Source of the DNA: Gordonia heveisoli | GTDB taxonomy: Bacteria > Actinomycetota > Actinomycetes > Mycobacteriales > Mycobacteriaceae | Direction of reading: 5' to 3' | Assembly (NCBI RefSeq): GCF_030315745.1 | Contig: NZ_JASXSH010000010.1 | Span: forward strand, 1-64,000 | Length of the DNA stretch: 64,000 nt | Part shown: positions 12,025 through 20,622 of the stretch, one piece after another | Position numbering within the stretch: position 1 is the first letter of the stretch | Layout: the number at the start of each line of letters is the position of its first letter | Made by a program: the position numbers and the translations under genes | Notes under the pieces: generated by a model | The model's database searches: none | What the model was told of the DNA's origin: nothing | The model's input: only the letters and a program-made list of their open reading frames with translations

Positions 12025-12975
12025 GTGAGCTATCCGACCACATCACGGTCAATTGCCGGTCCCGGGCAGCAGTATCGGATCGAGGTGTCGCCGGGGCGCC
12101 ATCTGGCGGAGCCGGACCACCACGCGGAGAACGAGATCGGCCCGACCGGCCGTCCATACCGTGAGATCCCGATGCCGAAGCCGCTGGATCGGCACGGCCC
12201 GGCCACCGTCGTCGCGGTCTGCAATCAGAAGGGCGGCGTGGGTAAGACCACGTCGACGATCAATCTCGGCGCCGCGCTGGCCGAATACGGGCGGCGGGTC
12301 CTGCTCGTCGACCTCGATCCACAGGGTGCGTTGTCGGCTGGTCTGGGTGTGCCGCATCACGACCTCGACGAGACGGTCTACAACTTGCTGGTGCCGCCGC
12401 ACACCGACACCGACGAGGTGCTGATGCGCACCCGGGTGGACGGTCTGGATCTGCTGCCCAGCAACATTGATCTGTCGGCCGCCGAGATCCAACTCGTCAC
12501 CGAGGTCGGACGTGAGCAGGCACTGGGCCGGGCGTTGCATCCGGTGCTCGACCGCTACGACTTCGTGCTCATCGACTGCCAGCCGTCGCTGGGACTGCTC
12601 ACCGTCAATGCGCTGGCGTGCGCCGACACCGTGCTGATCCCGATGGAATGCGAATACTTCAGCCTGCGTGGTCTCGCGCTGCTCACCGACACCATCGACA
12701 AGGTTCGGGATCGGCTGAATCCCCGGCTGGATCTGGGCGGCATCCTGGTCACCATGTTCGACGCCCGGACCCTGCATTCGCGGGAGGTGATGGCGCGGGT
12801 CGTCGAAGTGTTCGGTGAAGCGGTCTTCGACACCGTCATCTCGCGTACCGTCCGCTTCCCGGAGACCAGCGTCGCCGGGGAACCGATCACCTCGTGGGCG
12901 CCGAAGTCGACGGGTGCCTCGGCCTACCGTGCGCTGGCCCGCGAGGTCATCTTCCGTAACGCGAAGGGCGCATGA
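12025..12975 (+). CDS. ParA-family segregation ATPase (Rv1708-like)
   Basis: A 316-residue Soj/ParA-type ATPase. The deviant Walker A is KGGVGKTTSTINLGAAL (from Lys69), followed by LLVDLDPQGALSAGLG and the Walker B-like FVLIDCQPSLGLL. An approximately 60-residue N-terminal extension precedes the ATPase core. There is no parB next to it and no parS site nearby, so it is the second, scpAB-linked ParA of actinobacteria rather than the oriC one. GTG 12025 has GAAGGGAG at 12007-12014. A 111-base gap before it probably holds a promoter. The stop overlaps the scpA start (ATGA). Confidence 0.92.
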   Translation: MSYPTTSRSIAGPGQQYRIEVSPGRHLAEPDHHAENEIGPTGRPYREIPMPKPLDRHGPATVVAVCNQKGGVGKTTSTINLGAALAEYGRRVLLVDLDPQGALSAGLGVPHHDLDETVYNLLVPPHTDTDEVLMRTRVDGLDLLPSNIDLSAAEIQLVTEVGREQALGRALHPVLDRYDFVLIDCQPSLGLLTVNALACADTVLIPMECEYFSLRGLALLTDTIDKVRDRLNPRLDLGGILVTMFDARTLHSREVMARVVEVFGEAVFDTVISRTVRFPETSVAGEPITSWAPKSTGASAYRALAREVIFRNAKGA

Positions 12976-13856
12976 GCGTCGACGTTCCTGCCGACCGGCC
13001 GGCCGAAGCCGAGCCGGTTGGGGCCGAGCCGGTCGAGGGCGAGCCGGTCGAGGCCGGCGCCGAACAGGCGGGCGGATTCCGGGTCCGGCTCCGCAATTTC
13101 GAAGGCCCGTTCGATCTGCTGCTCAACCTGATCAGTCAGCATCGTCTCGATGTCACCGAGGTGGCACTACATCAGGTCACCGACGAATTCATCGCCTACA
13201 CCAAGGAATTGGGCGCGGACCTGAGTCTGGAGACGACGACCGAGTTCCTGGTCGTCGCGGCCACCCTGCTCGACCTGAAGGCGGCCCGGTTGCTGCCGTC
13301 GGGTGCCGTCGACGACCCCGAGGATCTGGCGCTCCTCGAAGCCCGCGACCTCCTCTTCGCGCGGCTGCTGCAGTACCGCGCGTACAAGCAGGTGGCCGAG
13401 TTGTTCGGCGAGTTGGAGGCGTCCGCACTGCAGCGCTATCCGCGCGCGGTGTCGCTGGAACCTCAGTTCGAGGATTTGCTGCCGGAGGTGACGATCGGGG
13501 TCGACGCCGCCGGTCTGGTTCAGGTTGCCGCGGCCGCCTTGACGCCGCGGCCGGTCCCCACGGTCGGGCTCGATCACCTCCACGACATGCACAAGGTGTC
13601 GGTGCCGGCGCAGGCCCGCCGGATGTCGGATCTGCTGCGGGGCCGGCCGGGCGAATGGCTCACCTTCGGCGAACTCATCGCCGACTGCGACGGTGGGCTG
13701 GAGATCGTGGGCAGCTTCCTCGGCCTGCTGGAACTGTTCCGCGAACAGGCCATCGACTTCGACCAGCCCGAGGCGCTCGGCACGCTGCGCGTGTCGTGGA
13801 CCACCGAGCGGGATGCCGACGAGATCGCGATGGACGACGCGGAGGACTACGGATGA
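12972..13856 (+). CDS. scpA: Segregation and condensation protein A
   Basis: The kleisin subunit of the SMC-ScpAB condensin. The 294-residue protein has an N-terminal extension of about 35 residues with repeated EPVGAEPVEGEP segments, then the conserved start FEGPFDLLLNLISQHRLDVTE. The C-terminal winged-helix region (about 200-275) ends in an acidic tail. ATG 12972 overlaps the parA-like stop by four bases and the stop overlaps scpB in the same way, so the three are co-translated. Confidence 0.93.
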   Translation: MSVDVPADRPAEAEPVGAEPVEGEPVEAGAEQAGGFRVRLRNFEGPFDLLLNLISQHRLDVTEVALHQVTDEFIAYTKELGADLSLETTTEFLVVAATLLDLKAARLLPSGAVDDPEDLALLEARDLLFARLLQYRAYKQVAELFGELEASALQRYPRAVSLEPQFEDLLPEVTIGVDAAGLVQVAAAALTPRPVPTVGLDHLHDMHKVSVPAQARRMSDLLRGRPGEWLTFGELIADCDGGLEIVGSFLGLLELFREQAIDFDQPEALGTLRVSWTTERDADEIAMDDAEDYG

Positions 13857-14593
13857 GTGAGCACGAACCGGCCGCGGATGCGGTGCCGATCCCAGACCTG
13901 CTGCCCCCAGATCTGTTGGCCCCAGATCTGTTGGCTGATGAGCCGGAGATCCTCGACGATCACCGGTTGCGGTCGGCGCTGGAGGCGATTCTGCTGGTGG
14001 TCGACACACCGGCGACCACCGATGAACTCGCCACCGCCGTCGACACCGAACCCGGTCGGGTCGGGGAGATGCTCAAGCGGATGTCGTCGGAGCTGACCGA
14101 GGCGGGCAGCGGCATGGACCTGCGGTACGCGGGCGATGGCTGGCGCTACTACACGCGCGCTGAATACGCGCCCTACGTGGAACGTCTGCTGCTCGACGGT
14201 GCGCGGTCCAAGCTGACCCGCGCCGCGCTGGAGACGCTCGCGGTCATCGCGTACAGGCAGCCCGTCACACGCGCCCGCGTGAGTGCGATTCGCGGCGTCA
14301 ACGTGGACGGTGTGATCCGCACCCTGGTCGCGCGTGGCCTCATCAACGAGGTCGGCACCGAGCCGCAGACGACCGCCACCACGTATGCGACCACGGAGTT
14401 GTTCCTGGAACGGCTGGGTCTGGCGTCGCTGACCGAACTGCCCGATCTGGCCCCGCTACTACCCGATGTCGACCTCATCGACGACCTCGACGAGGAACTC
14501 CTCGCCGACCCGCGATTCGCCAAATTGGCCAGTCAGGCGTCAGACTCGAAGGAGTCACCCGACCTCGGGACCGATGACGAGCAGGGCAGCTGA
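13853..14593 (+). CDS. scpB: Segregation and condensation protein B
   Basis: The winged-helix partner of ScpA in the SMC complex, 246 residues. The conserved region runs from LRSALEAILLVVDTPAT (about residue 39) through KLTRAALETLAVIAYRQPVTRARVSAIRG to the second winged helix. The N-terminus carries a short repeat (LLPPDLLAPDLLA) encoded by three 15-base units. The acidic C-terminus is typical. ATG 13853 overlaps the scpA stop. Confidence 0.93.
   Translation: MSEHEPAADAVPIPDLLPPDLLAPDLLADEPEILDDHRLRSALEAILLVVDTPATTDELATAVDTEPGRVGEMLKRMSSELTEAGSGMDLRYAGDGWRYYTRAEYAPYVERLLLDGARSKLTRAALETLAVIAYRQPVTRARVSAIRGVNVDGVIRTLVARGLINEVGTEPQTTATTYATTELFLERLGLASLTELPDLAPLLPDVDLIDDLDEELLADPRFAKLASQASDSKESPDLGTDDEQGS
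13891..13935 (+). repeat. Three 15-bp in-frame repeats in scpB
   Basis: Units at 13891-13905, 13906-13920 and 13921-13935. The last two are identical (cccagatctgttggc) and the first differs at three positions. They encode repeated PDLL(P/A)-type pentapeptides in the unconserved ScpB N-terminus. Confidence 0.8.
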
Positions 14594-14648
14594 TGAGTCG
14601 CACTGCTGACGAACTCCACAATCAAGTACAAAAGTCGAAGGACTGAAT

Positions 14649-15812
14649 ATGGCAACCGCTGGCCGAGATGGCGCACCGGGACCGCGTAAGCGCGATGGTG
14701 CACGACGTGACAACGACCGACGCGACAACCCACGCCGCGACAACAATCGCCGCGACGACGAACGCAGCCGGAATGATCGGCGCGACCGCAGCGACGACCG
14801 CCGCGACAATGAGCGCAGCCGGGATAACGATCGCAGCCGCGACGACCGGCGCGGTCGGACCGACGATCGCCCCCGACGGGGAGCGGGCAAGCCCAAAGCC
14901 TCGGGGAAGAGCGGCGGACGGACCGGGGGAACTCCCCAGCAGCAGCGCAGCACAAAGAAGATGCACCGCAAGGGTTCCTCGCGACCCGACGTCGAAACCG
15001 GCAAGGTGCGGCTGAACAACGCACGCCCGGCCCGTAACCAGGGCATCGCCGGCGACGAATCCGGTGCCACCTACGTCGCCGACGGGGTGCGACTGCAGAA
15101 GGTGCTGGCCCAGGCAGGCGTCGCCTCCCGGCGTGGCGCCGAGGAACTGATTGCCGCCGGACGCGTCGACGTCGACGGTGAGATCGTCACCGAGCAGGGC
15201 CTGCGCATCAATCCCGACACCGCGATCATCCGCGTCGACGGCGCCCGCGTGATCATGGACGAGACCAAGCAGTACCTGGCACTGAACAAACCCAAGGGCT
15301 GGCAGTCGACGATGGCCGACGATCAGGGCCGCCCGTGCGTCGGCGACGTCGTCGCCGAACGGGTGATGGCGGGGCAGCGGTTGTTCCACGTCGGACGCCT
15401 CGACGCCGACACCGAGGGGCTGCTGCTGCTCACCAACGACGGCGAGCTCGCTCATCGGCTCATGCATCCGTCCTACGAGGTGCCCAAGACCTACCTGGCG
15501 ACCGTGCGCGGTGAGGTGCCGCGCGGACTTGCCCGGACTCTGCGGGACGGCGTCGAACTCGAGGACGGTCCGGTGCAGGTGGACAAGGTCATGGTCATCG
15601 ACGTCCACGAGGGCCAGTCGCTGCTGAAGCTCACGCTCCACGAGGGTCGCAACCGGATCGTGCGGCGCATGATGGAGGAGGTCGGCTTCCCGGTGGTCGA
15701 ACTGGTCCGCACCCACGTCGGCGCGGTTTCGCTCGGCGAACAGCGTCCGGGCAGCCTGCGTGTGCTGGGGCGCGACGAGGTCGGTGCACTGTACAAGGCA
15801 GTCGGGCTGTGA
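14649..15812 (+). CDS. rluB: RluB-family rRNA pseudouridine synthase
   Basis: A 387-residue pseudouridine synthase of the RsuA/RluB/RluF family (Rv1711-like), expected to modify 23S rRNA near position 2605. Residues about 8-80 are a low-complexity Arg/Asp/Asn-rich tract. A Lys-rich stretch follows, then an S4 domain ([20 protein letters not shown], about 137-195) and the catalytic domain with Asp252 in [13 protein letters not shown]. The usual family length is near 250-300, so the N-terminal tract is an actinobacterial-type extension. ATG 14649 has GAAGGA at 14637-14642. The stop overlaps the cmk start. Confidence 0.92.
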   Translation: MATAGRDGAPGPRKRDGARRDNDRRDNPRRDNNRRDDERSRNDRRDRSDDRRDNERSRDNDRSRDDRRGRTDDRPRRGAGKPKASGKSGGRTGGTPQQQRSTKKMHRKGSSRPDVETGKVRLNNARPARNQGIAGDESGATYVADGVRLQKVLAQAGVASRRGAEELIAAGRVDVDGEIVTEQGLRINPDTAIIRVDGARVIMDETKQYLALNKPKGWQSTMADDQGRPCVGDVVAERVMAGQRLFHVGRLDADTEGLLLLTNDGELAHRLMHPSYEVPKTYLATVRGEVPRGLARTLRDGVELEDGPVQVDKVMVIDVHEGQSLLKLTLHEGRNRIVRRMMEEVGFPVVELVRTHVGAVSLGEQRPGSLRVLGRDEVGALYKAVGL

Positions 15813-16501
15813 CCGGGGGATCCGGCGGCGTCATCGCGATCGACGGCCCGGCCGGTACCGGCAAGTCGACGCTGTCGAAGCTGCTCGCCGACAAGGTCGG
15901 GGCACATTATCTCGACACCGGTGCGATGTATCGGGCTGCAACCCTTGCGGTGTTGAATGCCGAAGTGGCACTGGATGATCCGGCGTCGATTGGGCGAGTT
16001 GTCGGGACTGCGAACATCGAGCTGGTGCCGACCGGCGGCGGTCGCTCGCGCGTCTACCTCGACGGTGCCGACGTGTCCGGTCCGATCCGGACCGATGTGG
16101 TCACCAATGCGGTGTCGGCAGTGTCTGCGGTGCCTGAGGTGCGCACCAAACTGGTTGCGCTGCAACGGCAGCACGCACAGCAGGAGGTTGTCGTGGTGGA
16201 GGGGAGGGACATCGGCACGGTGGTCTTCCCCGACGCCGAGGTGAAGATCTTCCTCACCGCCAGCCCCGAGGCGCGTGCCCAGCGGCGGCATCGGCAGAAC
16301 GTGGAATCCGGTCGCGACAGCGACTACGACACGGTGCTGGCGAGTGTGAACCGTCGCGACCACCTGGACTCGACCCGCGCGGTGTCGCCGCTGCGGGCCG
16401 CGGATGACGCGGTGGTCGTCGACACCAGTGACCTGACCATCGACGAGGTACTCGCGCGGCTGCGTGACCTCGTCGCCGAGCGGATCGGAGCCCAGCGGTG
16501 A
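15809..16501 (+). CDS. cmk: Cytidylate kinase
   Basis: Phosphorylates CMP and dCMP to the diphosphates. The 230-residue protein has the P-loop GPAGTGKST near residue 12, the NMP-binding [10 protein letters not shown] and the [19 protein letters not shown] region of the lid. GTG 15809 overlaps the rluB stop (GTGA), and the stop overlaps the der start in the same way. Confidence 0.95.
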   Translation: MTGGSGGVIAIDGPAGTGKSTLSKLLADKVGAHYLDTGAMYRAATLAVLNAEVALDDPASIGRVVGTANIELVPTGGGRSRVYLDGADVSGPIRTDVVTNAVSAVSAVPEVRTKLVALQRQHAQQEVVVVEGRDIGTVVFPDAEVKIFLTASPEARAQRRHRQNVESGRDSDYDTVLASVNRRDHLDSTRAVSPLRAADDAVVVDTSDLTIDEVLARLRDLVAERIGAQR

Positions 16502-17937
16502 CCGACAATCTCGACAGCGGCCTGGTACCGCTGCCCGGCGATGGGACCTGGTCGGATGAATCCGACTGGCAACTGTCCGATTTCGCCGACCCCGAAGGCG
16601 TCGGTGAGGCCGAGCACGTCCCTGTGCTGGCCATCGTCGGACGTCCCAACGTCGGCAAGTCAACCCTCGTCAATCGCATCCTCGGCCGGCGTGAGGCTGT
16701 CGTCGAGGACATTCCCGGGGTGACCCGCGACCGCGTCTCGTACTCGGCGAGCTGGTCGGGTCGCCGGTTCACCGTCGTCGACACAGGCGGTTGGGAACCC
16801 GATGCCAAGGGGCTGCAGCAGGCCGTCGCCGCGCAGGCCGAGCTGGCCATGCGCACCGCCGACGCCATCGTGCTGGTCGTCGACGCCACTGTCGGGGCCA
16901 CCGCCACTGACGAGGCTGTCGCGCGCGTACTCCGCCGGTCCAAGACGCCGGTGATCGTGGCCGCCAACAAGGTCGACAGCGAACGGCTCGAAGCCGAGAC
17001 GGCGTCGTTGTGGACGTTAGGGCTGGGGGAGCCGTTCCCGGTGTCGGCGGCCCACGGTCGGGGTGCGGGCGACCTGCTCGACATCATTCTCGACCGGCTG
17101 CCGCAGACGCCGCGTGAAGCGCCCGTGCTGGGTGGTCCGCGTCGCGTCGCGCTGGTGGGTAAGCCGAATGTCGGCAAGAGCTCGCTGCTGAACAAGCTCA
17201 CCGGCAGTGAGCGGTCGGTAGTCGACAACGTCGCGGGCACCACCGTCGACCCGGTCGATGAACTCGTCGAACTCGACGGCCGTACGTGGCAGTTCGTCGA
17301 CACCGCCGGTCTGCGCCGCAAGGTACGCACCGCCAGCGGCCACGAGTACTACGCGTCGTTGCGGACCCGGTCGGCGCTGGAGGCGGCCGAGGTCGCCATC
17401 CTGCTGATCGACGCGTCGCAGCCGATCACCGAGCAGGATCTGCGGGTTCTGTCGCTGGTGATCGACAGTGGTCGCGCGCTGGTCATCGCGTTCAACAAAT
17501 GGGATCTGGTCGACGAGGACCGGCGCTATCAGCTGGACAAGGAGATCGACCGCGAGCTGGCTCGCGTGCCCTGGGCACGTCGGGTGAACATCTCCGCGAG
17601 CACCGGTCGTGCCGTGCAGAAGCTGGTACCCGCCCTGGACGCCGCACTCGAGTCGTGGGACAAGCGTGTCTCCACCGGCCCGCTGAATACCTGGCTCAAA
17701 GAGGTCATCGCGGCGAATCCGCCTCCGCTGCGGGGTGGCCGGCAGCCGCGTGTCCTGTTCGCGACGCAGGCCGCGACCCGACCGCCGACCTTCGTGCTGT
17801 TCACCACCGGGTTCCTGGAAGCGGGATATCGGCGCTTCCTCGAACGCCGGTTGCGTGAGGAATTCAACTTCGACGGGTCGCCGGTCCGGATCAATGTCCG
17901 CGTCCGCGACAAGCGCGAACAGCGTCGCCGGAAGTAG
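16498..17937 (+). CDS. der: Ribosome-associated GTPase Der (EngA)
   Basis: A 479-residue double-Era GTPase needed for 50S subunit assembly. Two G domains are visible: G1 motifs GRPNVGKST (about residue 48) and GKPNVGKSS (about 221), G3 motifs DTGGW and DTAGL, G4 motifs NKVD and NKWD. A KH-like C-terminal domain follows. An approximately 40-residue N-terminal extension is usual in actinobacteria. It is the last gene of the block that starts at the parA-like gene; a strong hairpin follows. The stop codon lies inside a short tandem duplication. Confidence 0.96.
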   Translation: MTDNLDSGLVPLPGDGTWSDESDWQLSDFADPEGVGEAEHVPVLAIVGRPNVGKSTLVNRILGRREAVVEDIPGVTRDRVSYSASWSGRRFTVVDTGGWEPDAKGLQQAVAAQAELAMRTADAIVLVVDATVGATATDEAVARVLRRSKTPVIVAANKVDSERLEAETASLWTLGLGEPFPVSAAHGRGAGDLLDIILDRLPQTPREAPVLGGPRRVALVGKPNVGKSSLLNKLTGSERSVVDNVAGTTVDPVDELVELDGRTWQFVDTAGLRRKVRTASGHEYYASLRTRSALEAAEVAILLIDASQPITEQDLRVLSLVIDSGRALVIAFNKWDLVDEDRRYQLDKEIDRELARVPWARRVNISASTGRAVQKLVPALDAALESWDKRVSTGPLNTWLKEVIAANPPPLRGGRQPRVLFATQAATRPPTFVLFTTGFLEAGYRRFLERRLREEFNFDGSPVRINVRVRDKREQRRRK

Positions 17938-17951
17938 TCGCCGGAAGTAGT
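17926..17951 (+). repeat. 13-bp tandem duplication across the der stop codon
   Basis: cgccggaagtagt occurs at 17926-17938 and again at 17939-17951, followed by a third partial cgccg. The TAG of the first copy is the der stop. The duplication does not alter the Der reading frame. Confidence 0.85.
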
Positions 17952-17975
17952 CGCCGCCGCAGAACCACCGCTTTT

Positions 17976-18012
17976 GGACAGAACCACCGGGTCGGACCCG
18001 GTGGTTCTGTCC
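17976..18012 (+). terminator. Strong hairpin after der
   Basis: A perfect 17-bp inverted repeat (17976-17992 with 17996-18012) closes a 3-base loop 38 bases after der. The core agaaccaccg also occurs at 17961-17970 and its complement at about 18019-18028, so an outer 9-bp stem can extend it. No clear T run follows, which is common for actinobacterial terminators. It most likely ends the parA-der operon. Confidence 0.8.
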
Positions 18013-18066
18013 ATTAGTGGTGGTTCTGATCACATGTGAGGCGTGGCGGTGGGCTAAGCTCCACAG

Positions 18067-18330
18067 GTGCTGATCATCGCAATCATCCTGTTCGGAATGC
18101 TCATCGGCGCTGCGGCGCAGCTGATTCTGGGCAGCGGAACCAAAGGCATCGACTGGAGCCTCGCCATCGTCGCGGGCCTGATCGGTTCATTCGTCGGCGG
18201 TCTGTTGATCAGCCTCATCTCCGGTGACGGCATCGACTTCAAACCGAGCGGCATCATCGGCTCGATCGTCGGCGCATTGATCGTGACCGCGGGCTGGCTC
18301 TGGTACAAGGATCGCTCGGCCGCGTCCTAG
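18067..18330 (+). CDS. GlsB/YeaQ/YmgE family membrane protein
   Basis: An 87-residue small membrane protein of the transglycosylase-associated (GlsB/YeaQ/YmgE) family, often linked to envelope or general stress. Three hydrophobic helices are visible (about 2-18, 30-50 and 58-77), with glycine zippers (GLIGSFVGGLLI, GIIGSIVGALI) and the family tail WLWYKDR. GTG 18067 gives the standard length. It follows the der terminator and precedes tRNA-Pro, so it is probably transcribed alone. Confidence 0.85.
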   Translation: MLIIAIILFGMLIGAAAQLILGSGTKGIDWSLAIVAGLIGSFVGGLLISLISGDGIDFKPSGIIGSIVGALIVTAGWLWYKDRSAAS

Positions 18331-18439
18331 TCCCGGGGCAGGCGCGCCGACCAGGCGATTCGCTTGAACGGTAGGTCGTCGGCTAATCTCGACTACGCCT
18401 CGTGAAGCGGGAGACCGCGGGATCGACGATCGAGGCAAA

Positions 18440-18513
18440 CGGGCTGTGGCGCAGTTTGGTAGCGCACTTGACTGGGGGTCAAGTGGTCGCAGGTTCAAAT
18501 CCTGTCAGCCCGA
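18440..18513 (+). tRNA. tRNA-Pro (anticodon GGG)
   Basis: A 74-base cloverleaf. Acceptor arms are cgggctg (18440-18446) and cagcccg (18506-18512), discriminator A at 18513. The D arm is gcgc...gcgc, the anticodon stem cttga/tcaag with loop ctggggg giving anticodon GGG, and the T arm gcagg-ttcaaat-cctgt. The CCA end is not encoded. Confidence 0.95.
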
Positions 18514-18524
18514 CAAATCGCAAG

Positions 18525-18553
18525 AAGGCCTCTCGACTTCGTCGAGGGGCCTT
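18525..18553 (+). terminator. Hairpin after tRNA-Pro
   Basis: aaggcctctcgac (18525-18537) pairs with gtcgaggggcctt (18541-18553) around a ttc loop; 13 pairs including one T-G pair. It starts 12 bases after the tRNA and is a likely terminator. Confidence 0.75.
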
Positions 18554-18597
18554 CGGTCGTTCGCGGTGATCGTCGAGCCTAGCCTCTTGACAGTCGA

Positions 18598-18613
18598 TGT
18601 GATGGGGATCACA
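18598..18613 (+). promoter_or_regulatory. Perfect CRP/GlxR-type site before tetR
   Basis: TGTGATggggATCACA fits the TGTGA-N6-TCACA consensus of mycobacterial Crp and corynebacterial GlxR exactly. A TTGACA at 18587-18592 overlaps its upstream side as a possible -35 element. The site ends 10 bases before the GTG at 18623 and would cover the alternative ATG at 18602, which argues for the later start. Confidence 0.6.
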
Positions 18614-18622
18614 CTCCTAATT

Positions 18623-19234
18623 GTGACAGGTTCTCCTAATCGCAATAGGCAGGCCGAACGGCGTGAGGCAACACGTCGTGAGGTCGTCGAGACGGCGTGG
18701 GACATCGCCCGCGCCGAAGGGCTTGCCTGTGTCACGCTGCGAGAGATCGCAGATCGGATCGGTATGCGGCCGCCCTCGCTCTATACGCACTTCGAGTCGA
18801 AGAATGCCGTCTTCGACGCGATGTTCGCGGACGCCTACCAGCAGTTGTACGAGGAATTCGCGGCATTCGACCTCACCGGATCCCCGCGCGCCGTCCTGGA
18901 CCAGATTGCGACGGTCTTCTTCGACTTCGCTACCGCGGACATCGCCCGCTATCAACTCATGTTTCAGCGAACCCTCCCTGGATTCACTCCGAGTGCATCC
19001 GCGTATGAGGTGAGTCGCCGCCTGTATGACCTGCTCGAAAACGCCATGCGCACAGCCGGTGTGACCGATCCGGATGACCTCGATCTGTGGACCGCGATCC
19101 ACGCCGGGCTCACCAGTCAGCAACTCGCCAACGACCCGGGCGGTGACCGCTGGCGCCGCCAGCTCGTCCGTGTCGTCGACATGTTCTGCGATGCCGCGCA
19201 GGTTCCGGACACCTTTCCTGATCGGAGTACATGA
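18623..19234 (+). CDS. TetR-family transcriptional regulator
   Basis: About 203 residues from GTG 18623 (ATG 18602 is an in-frame alternative). The N-terminal helix-turn-helix reads VTLREIADRIGMRPPSLYTHFESKNAVFDAMF. The C-terminal ligand domain (about 75-195) is of the TetR_C_13 or WHG type seen with mycothiol-linked proteins. The stop overlaps the start of the DinB/maleylpyruvate isomerase-like gene, so the pair is an operon. The perfect CRP-type palindrome upstream suggests cAMP-dependent control in addition to any autoregulation. Confidence 0.88.
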   Translation: MTGSPNRNRQAERREATRREVVETAWDIARAEGLACVTLREIADRIGMRPPSLYTHFESKNAVFDAMFADAYQQLYEEFAAFDLTGSPRAVLDQIATVFFDFATADIARYQLMFQRTLPGFTPSASAYEVSRRLYDLLENAMRTAGVTDPDDLDLWTAIHAGLTSQQLANDPGGDRWRRQLVRVVDMFCDAAQVPDTFPDRST

Positions 19235-19995
19235 TGAACACCGTTGAACTCGACCCTGCCGGACCTCGGCGGGCAGCCATCGACCATCGCACTGCCATGG
19301 GTCTGGCCGCCACCGAATACGGCCGAGTGGTCGACCTGCTCGGGTCACTGGACGCGGCACAGTGGTCGACGCGTACCGAGTGCCCGACATGGACGGTTCG
19401 CGACATGGCGACCCACATGCTCGGGATGACCGAGATGGCCGCATCGCTGCGTGAGCAACGGCGGCAGATGTCCGCCGCCAGACATCGAAACGATGGCCTG
19501 ATGATCGATGCACTCACCGCCCTGCAGGTAGACGAACACCGCGACATGAGTGCACCGCAGATCGTCGATCGGCTGTCCGAGCAGGCGCCGAAGGCTGCGC
19601 GGTCGCGCCGCCGCACCCCGGGCTTCATCCGTCGCCGACGGCTTGGCGTCCCAGGCGAGATCGATGGACGGGAGGAGGTGTGGACCATCGGGTACCTCAC
19701 CGACACCATCCTCACCCGTGATCCGTGGATGCATCGTGTCGACATCACGCGCGCCACCGGAGCAGAGCATGTGCTCACACCGGACCATGACGGTGTGCTG
19801 GTGGCGGATGTCGTCGCGGAATGGGCGGCTCGGCACGGCGAACCGTTCACCCTGTGGCTGACCGGTCCGGCGGGTGGCGAGTGGTCCCGAGGGCGTGGTG
19901 GGCCCGAGATCGAATGTGATGCGATCGAGTTCTGCCGCATCCTTTCTGGGCGCGCGCCAGGCGAAGGTCTCCTTGGGACGGTCGTTCCGTTCTGA
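19234..19995 (+). CDS. Maleylpyruvate isomerase/DinB-like family protein
   Basis: A 253-residue protein of the mycothiol-dependent maleylpyruvate isomerase N-terminal (DinB-like) superfamily. The region LLGSLDAAQWSTRTECPTW followed by TVRDMATHMLGMTEMAA is the family signature; the histidine in that helix is a usual metal ligand. A second ligand candidate is the His of RDPWMHRVDITRATG. The substrate is unknown; members are often mycothiol-dependent transferases. ATG 19234 is 6 bases after GGAG (19224-19227); ATG 19231 is also in frame. It is coupled to the TetR gene. Confidence 0.75.
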   Translation: MNTVELDPAGPRRAAIDHRTAMGLAATEYGRVVDLLGSLDAAQWSTRTECPTWTVRDMATHMLGMTEMAASLREQRRQMSAARHRNDGLMIDALTALQVDEHRDMSAPQIVDRLSEQAPKAARSRRRTPGFIRRRRLGVPGEIDGREEVWTIGYLTDTILTRDPWMHRVDITRATGAEHVLTPDHDGVLVADVVAEWAARHGEPFTLWLTGPAGGEWSRGRGGPEIECDAIEFCRILSGRAPGEGLLGTVVPF

Positions 19996-20113
19996 AGCAA
20001 AACAACCAGGAAGCGGACCGGTGAGTCGCAGGTTGTTCTCCGTGTTCGACAATCGGATGTGACGACCCGAAACGCGCTGGTGAAAGCGGACAAACCGGTG
20101 TTATCGTGCGTGG

Positions 20114-20509
20114 ATGCCGAGTACTCAGATTGAGGTGCGCCGATCGTACGGCCGCGAGAACGAGGTCGCGATCCTGGATGCCGTCCATGATGCTCTGGTC
20201 GTCGCGTTCGCCATCCCGCCCGAGGACCGCCACGTCCGGCTGGTGGTCCATGAACCGCACCGATTCGCGGTACCGCCGACGTTGACGACTTCCGATGCGT
20301 ACACCCTGGTGACGGTCGACTGTTTCGCCGGTAGAAGTGTCGACGCCAAGCGCGCACTCTATCGTGCGGTCGTCGGACGACTGGGTGAGCTGGGCATCCC
20401 GGGGGACCACGTCACCGTCGTCGTGCGCGACATCGACACCGCGAGTTGGGGCATCCGTGGCGGCCAGGCCGCCTGTGACATTGACCTGGGTTTCGACATC
20501 AACGTCTGA
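20114..20509 (+). CDS. Tautomerase-family protein
   Basis: A 131-residue protein that begins Met-Pro. Pro becomes the N-terminal catalytic base in the tautomerase (4-OT/MIF) superfamily after removal of Met. The body (AILDAVHDALVVAF, ALYRAVVGRLGELGIP) shows the two beta-alpha-beta repeats of the Tautomerase_2 group, and the C-terminus has the DIDTASWGIRGGQAA segment. It stands alone, 118 bases after the previous gene. The substrate cannot be told from sequence. Confidence 0.8.
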   Translation: MPSTQIEVRRSYGRENEVAILDAVHDALVVAFAIPPEDRHVRLVVHEPHRFAVPPTLTTSDAYTLVTVDCFAGRSVDAKRALYRAVVGRLGELGIPGDHVTVVVRDIDTASWGIRGGQAACDIDLGFDINV

Positions 20510-20568
20510 TCGGGTGCTCGGCGGCGCCCGGTGTGGCGCGACCCACCGTAGCGTCGCGTGGGTAGCCA

Positions 20569-20602
20569 CGCTCAAAAATATGAGTACACTCAAAAATGAG
20601 AG
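20569..20602 (+). promoter_or_regulatory. Probable TetR operator before 20623
   Basis: TGAGTACACTCA (20581-20592) is a perfect palindrome flanked on both sides by ctcaaaaat copies, giving overlapping dyads CTCA-N6-TGAG (20571-20584) and CTCA-N4-TGAG (20589-20600). The cluster lies just upstream of the TetR start at 20623 and is the likely autoregulatory operator. It covers the alternative ATG at 20596. Confidence 0.6.
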
Positions 20603-20622
20603 CGATCAGTTATGGAGTGATC

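Noticed and set aside
12025..12975. Main chromosomal parA with oriC nearby
   Set aside because: There is no parB, parS, gidB or dnaA; the scpAB linkage marks the second ParA-like gene.
18440..18553. Genomic-island attachment site at tRNA-Pro
   Set aside because: No integrase lies nearby and I saw no repeat of the tRNA 3' end elsewhere in the window.
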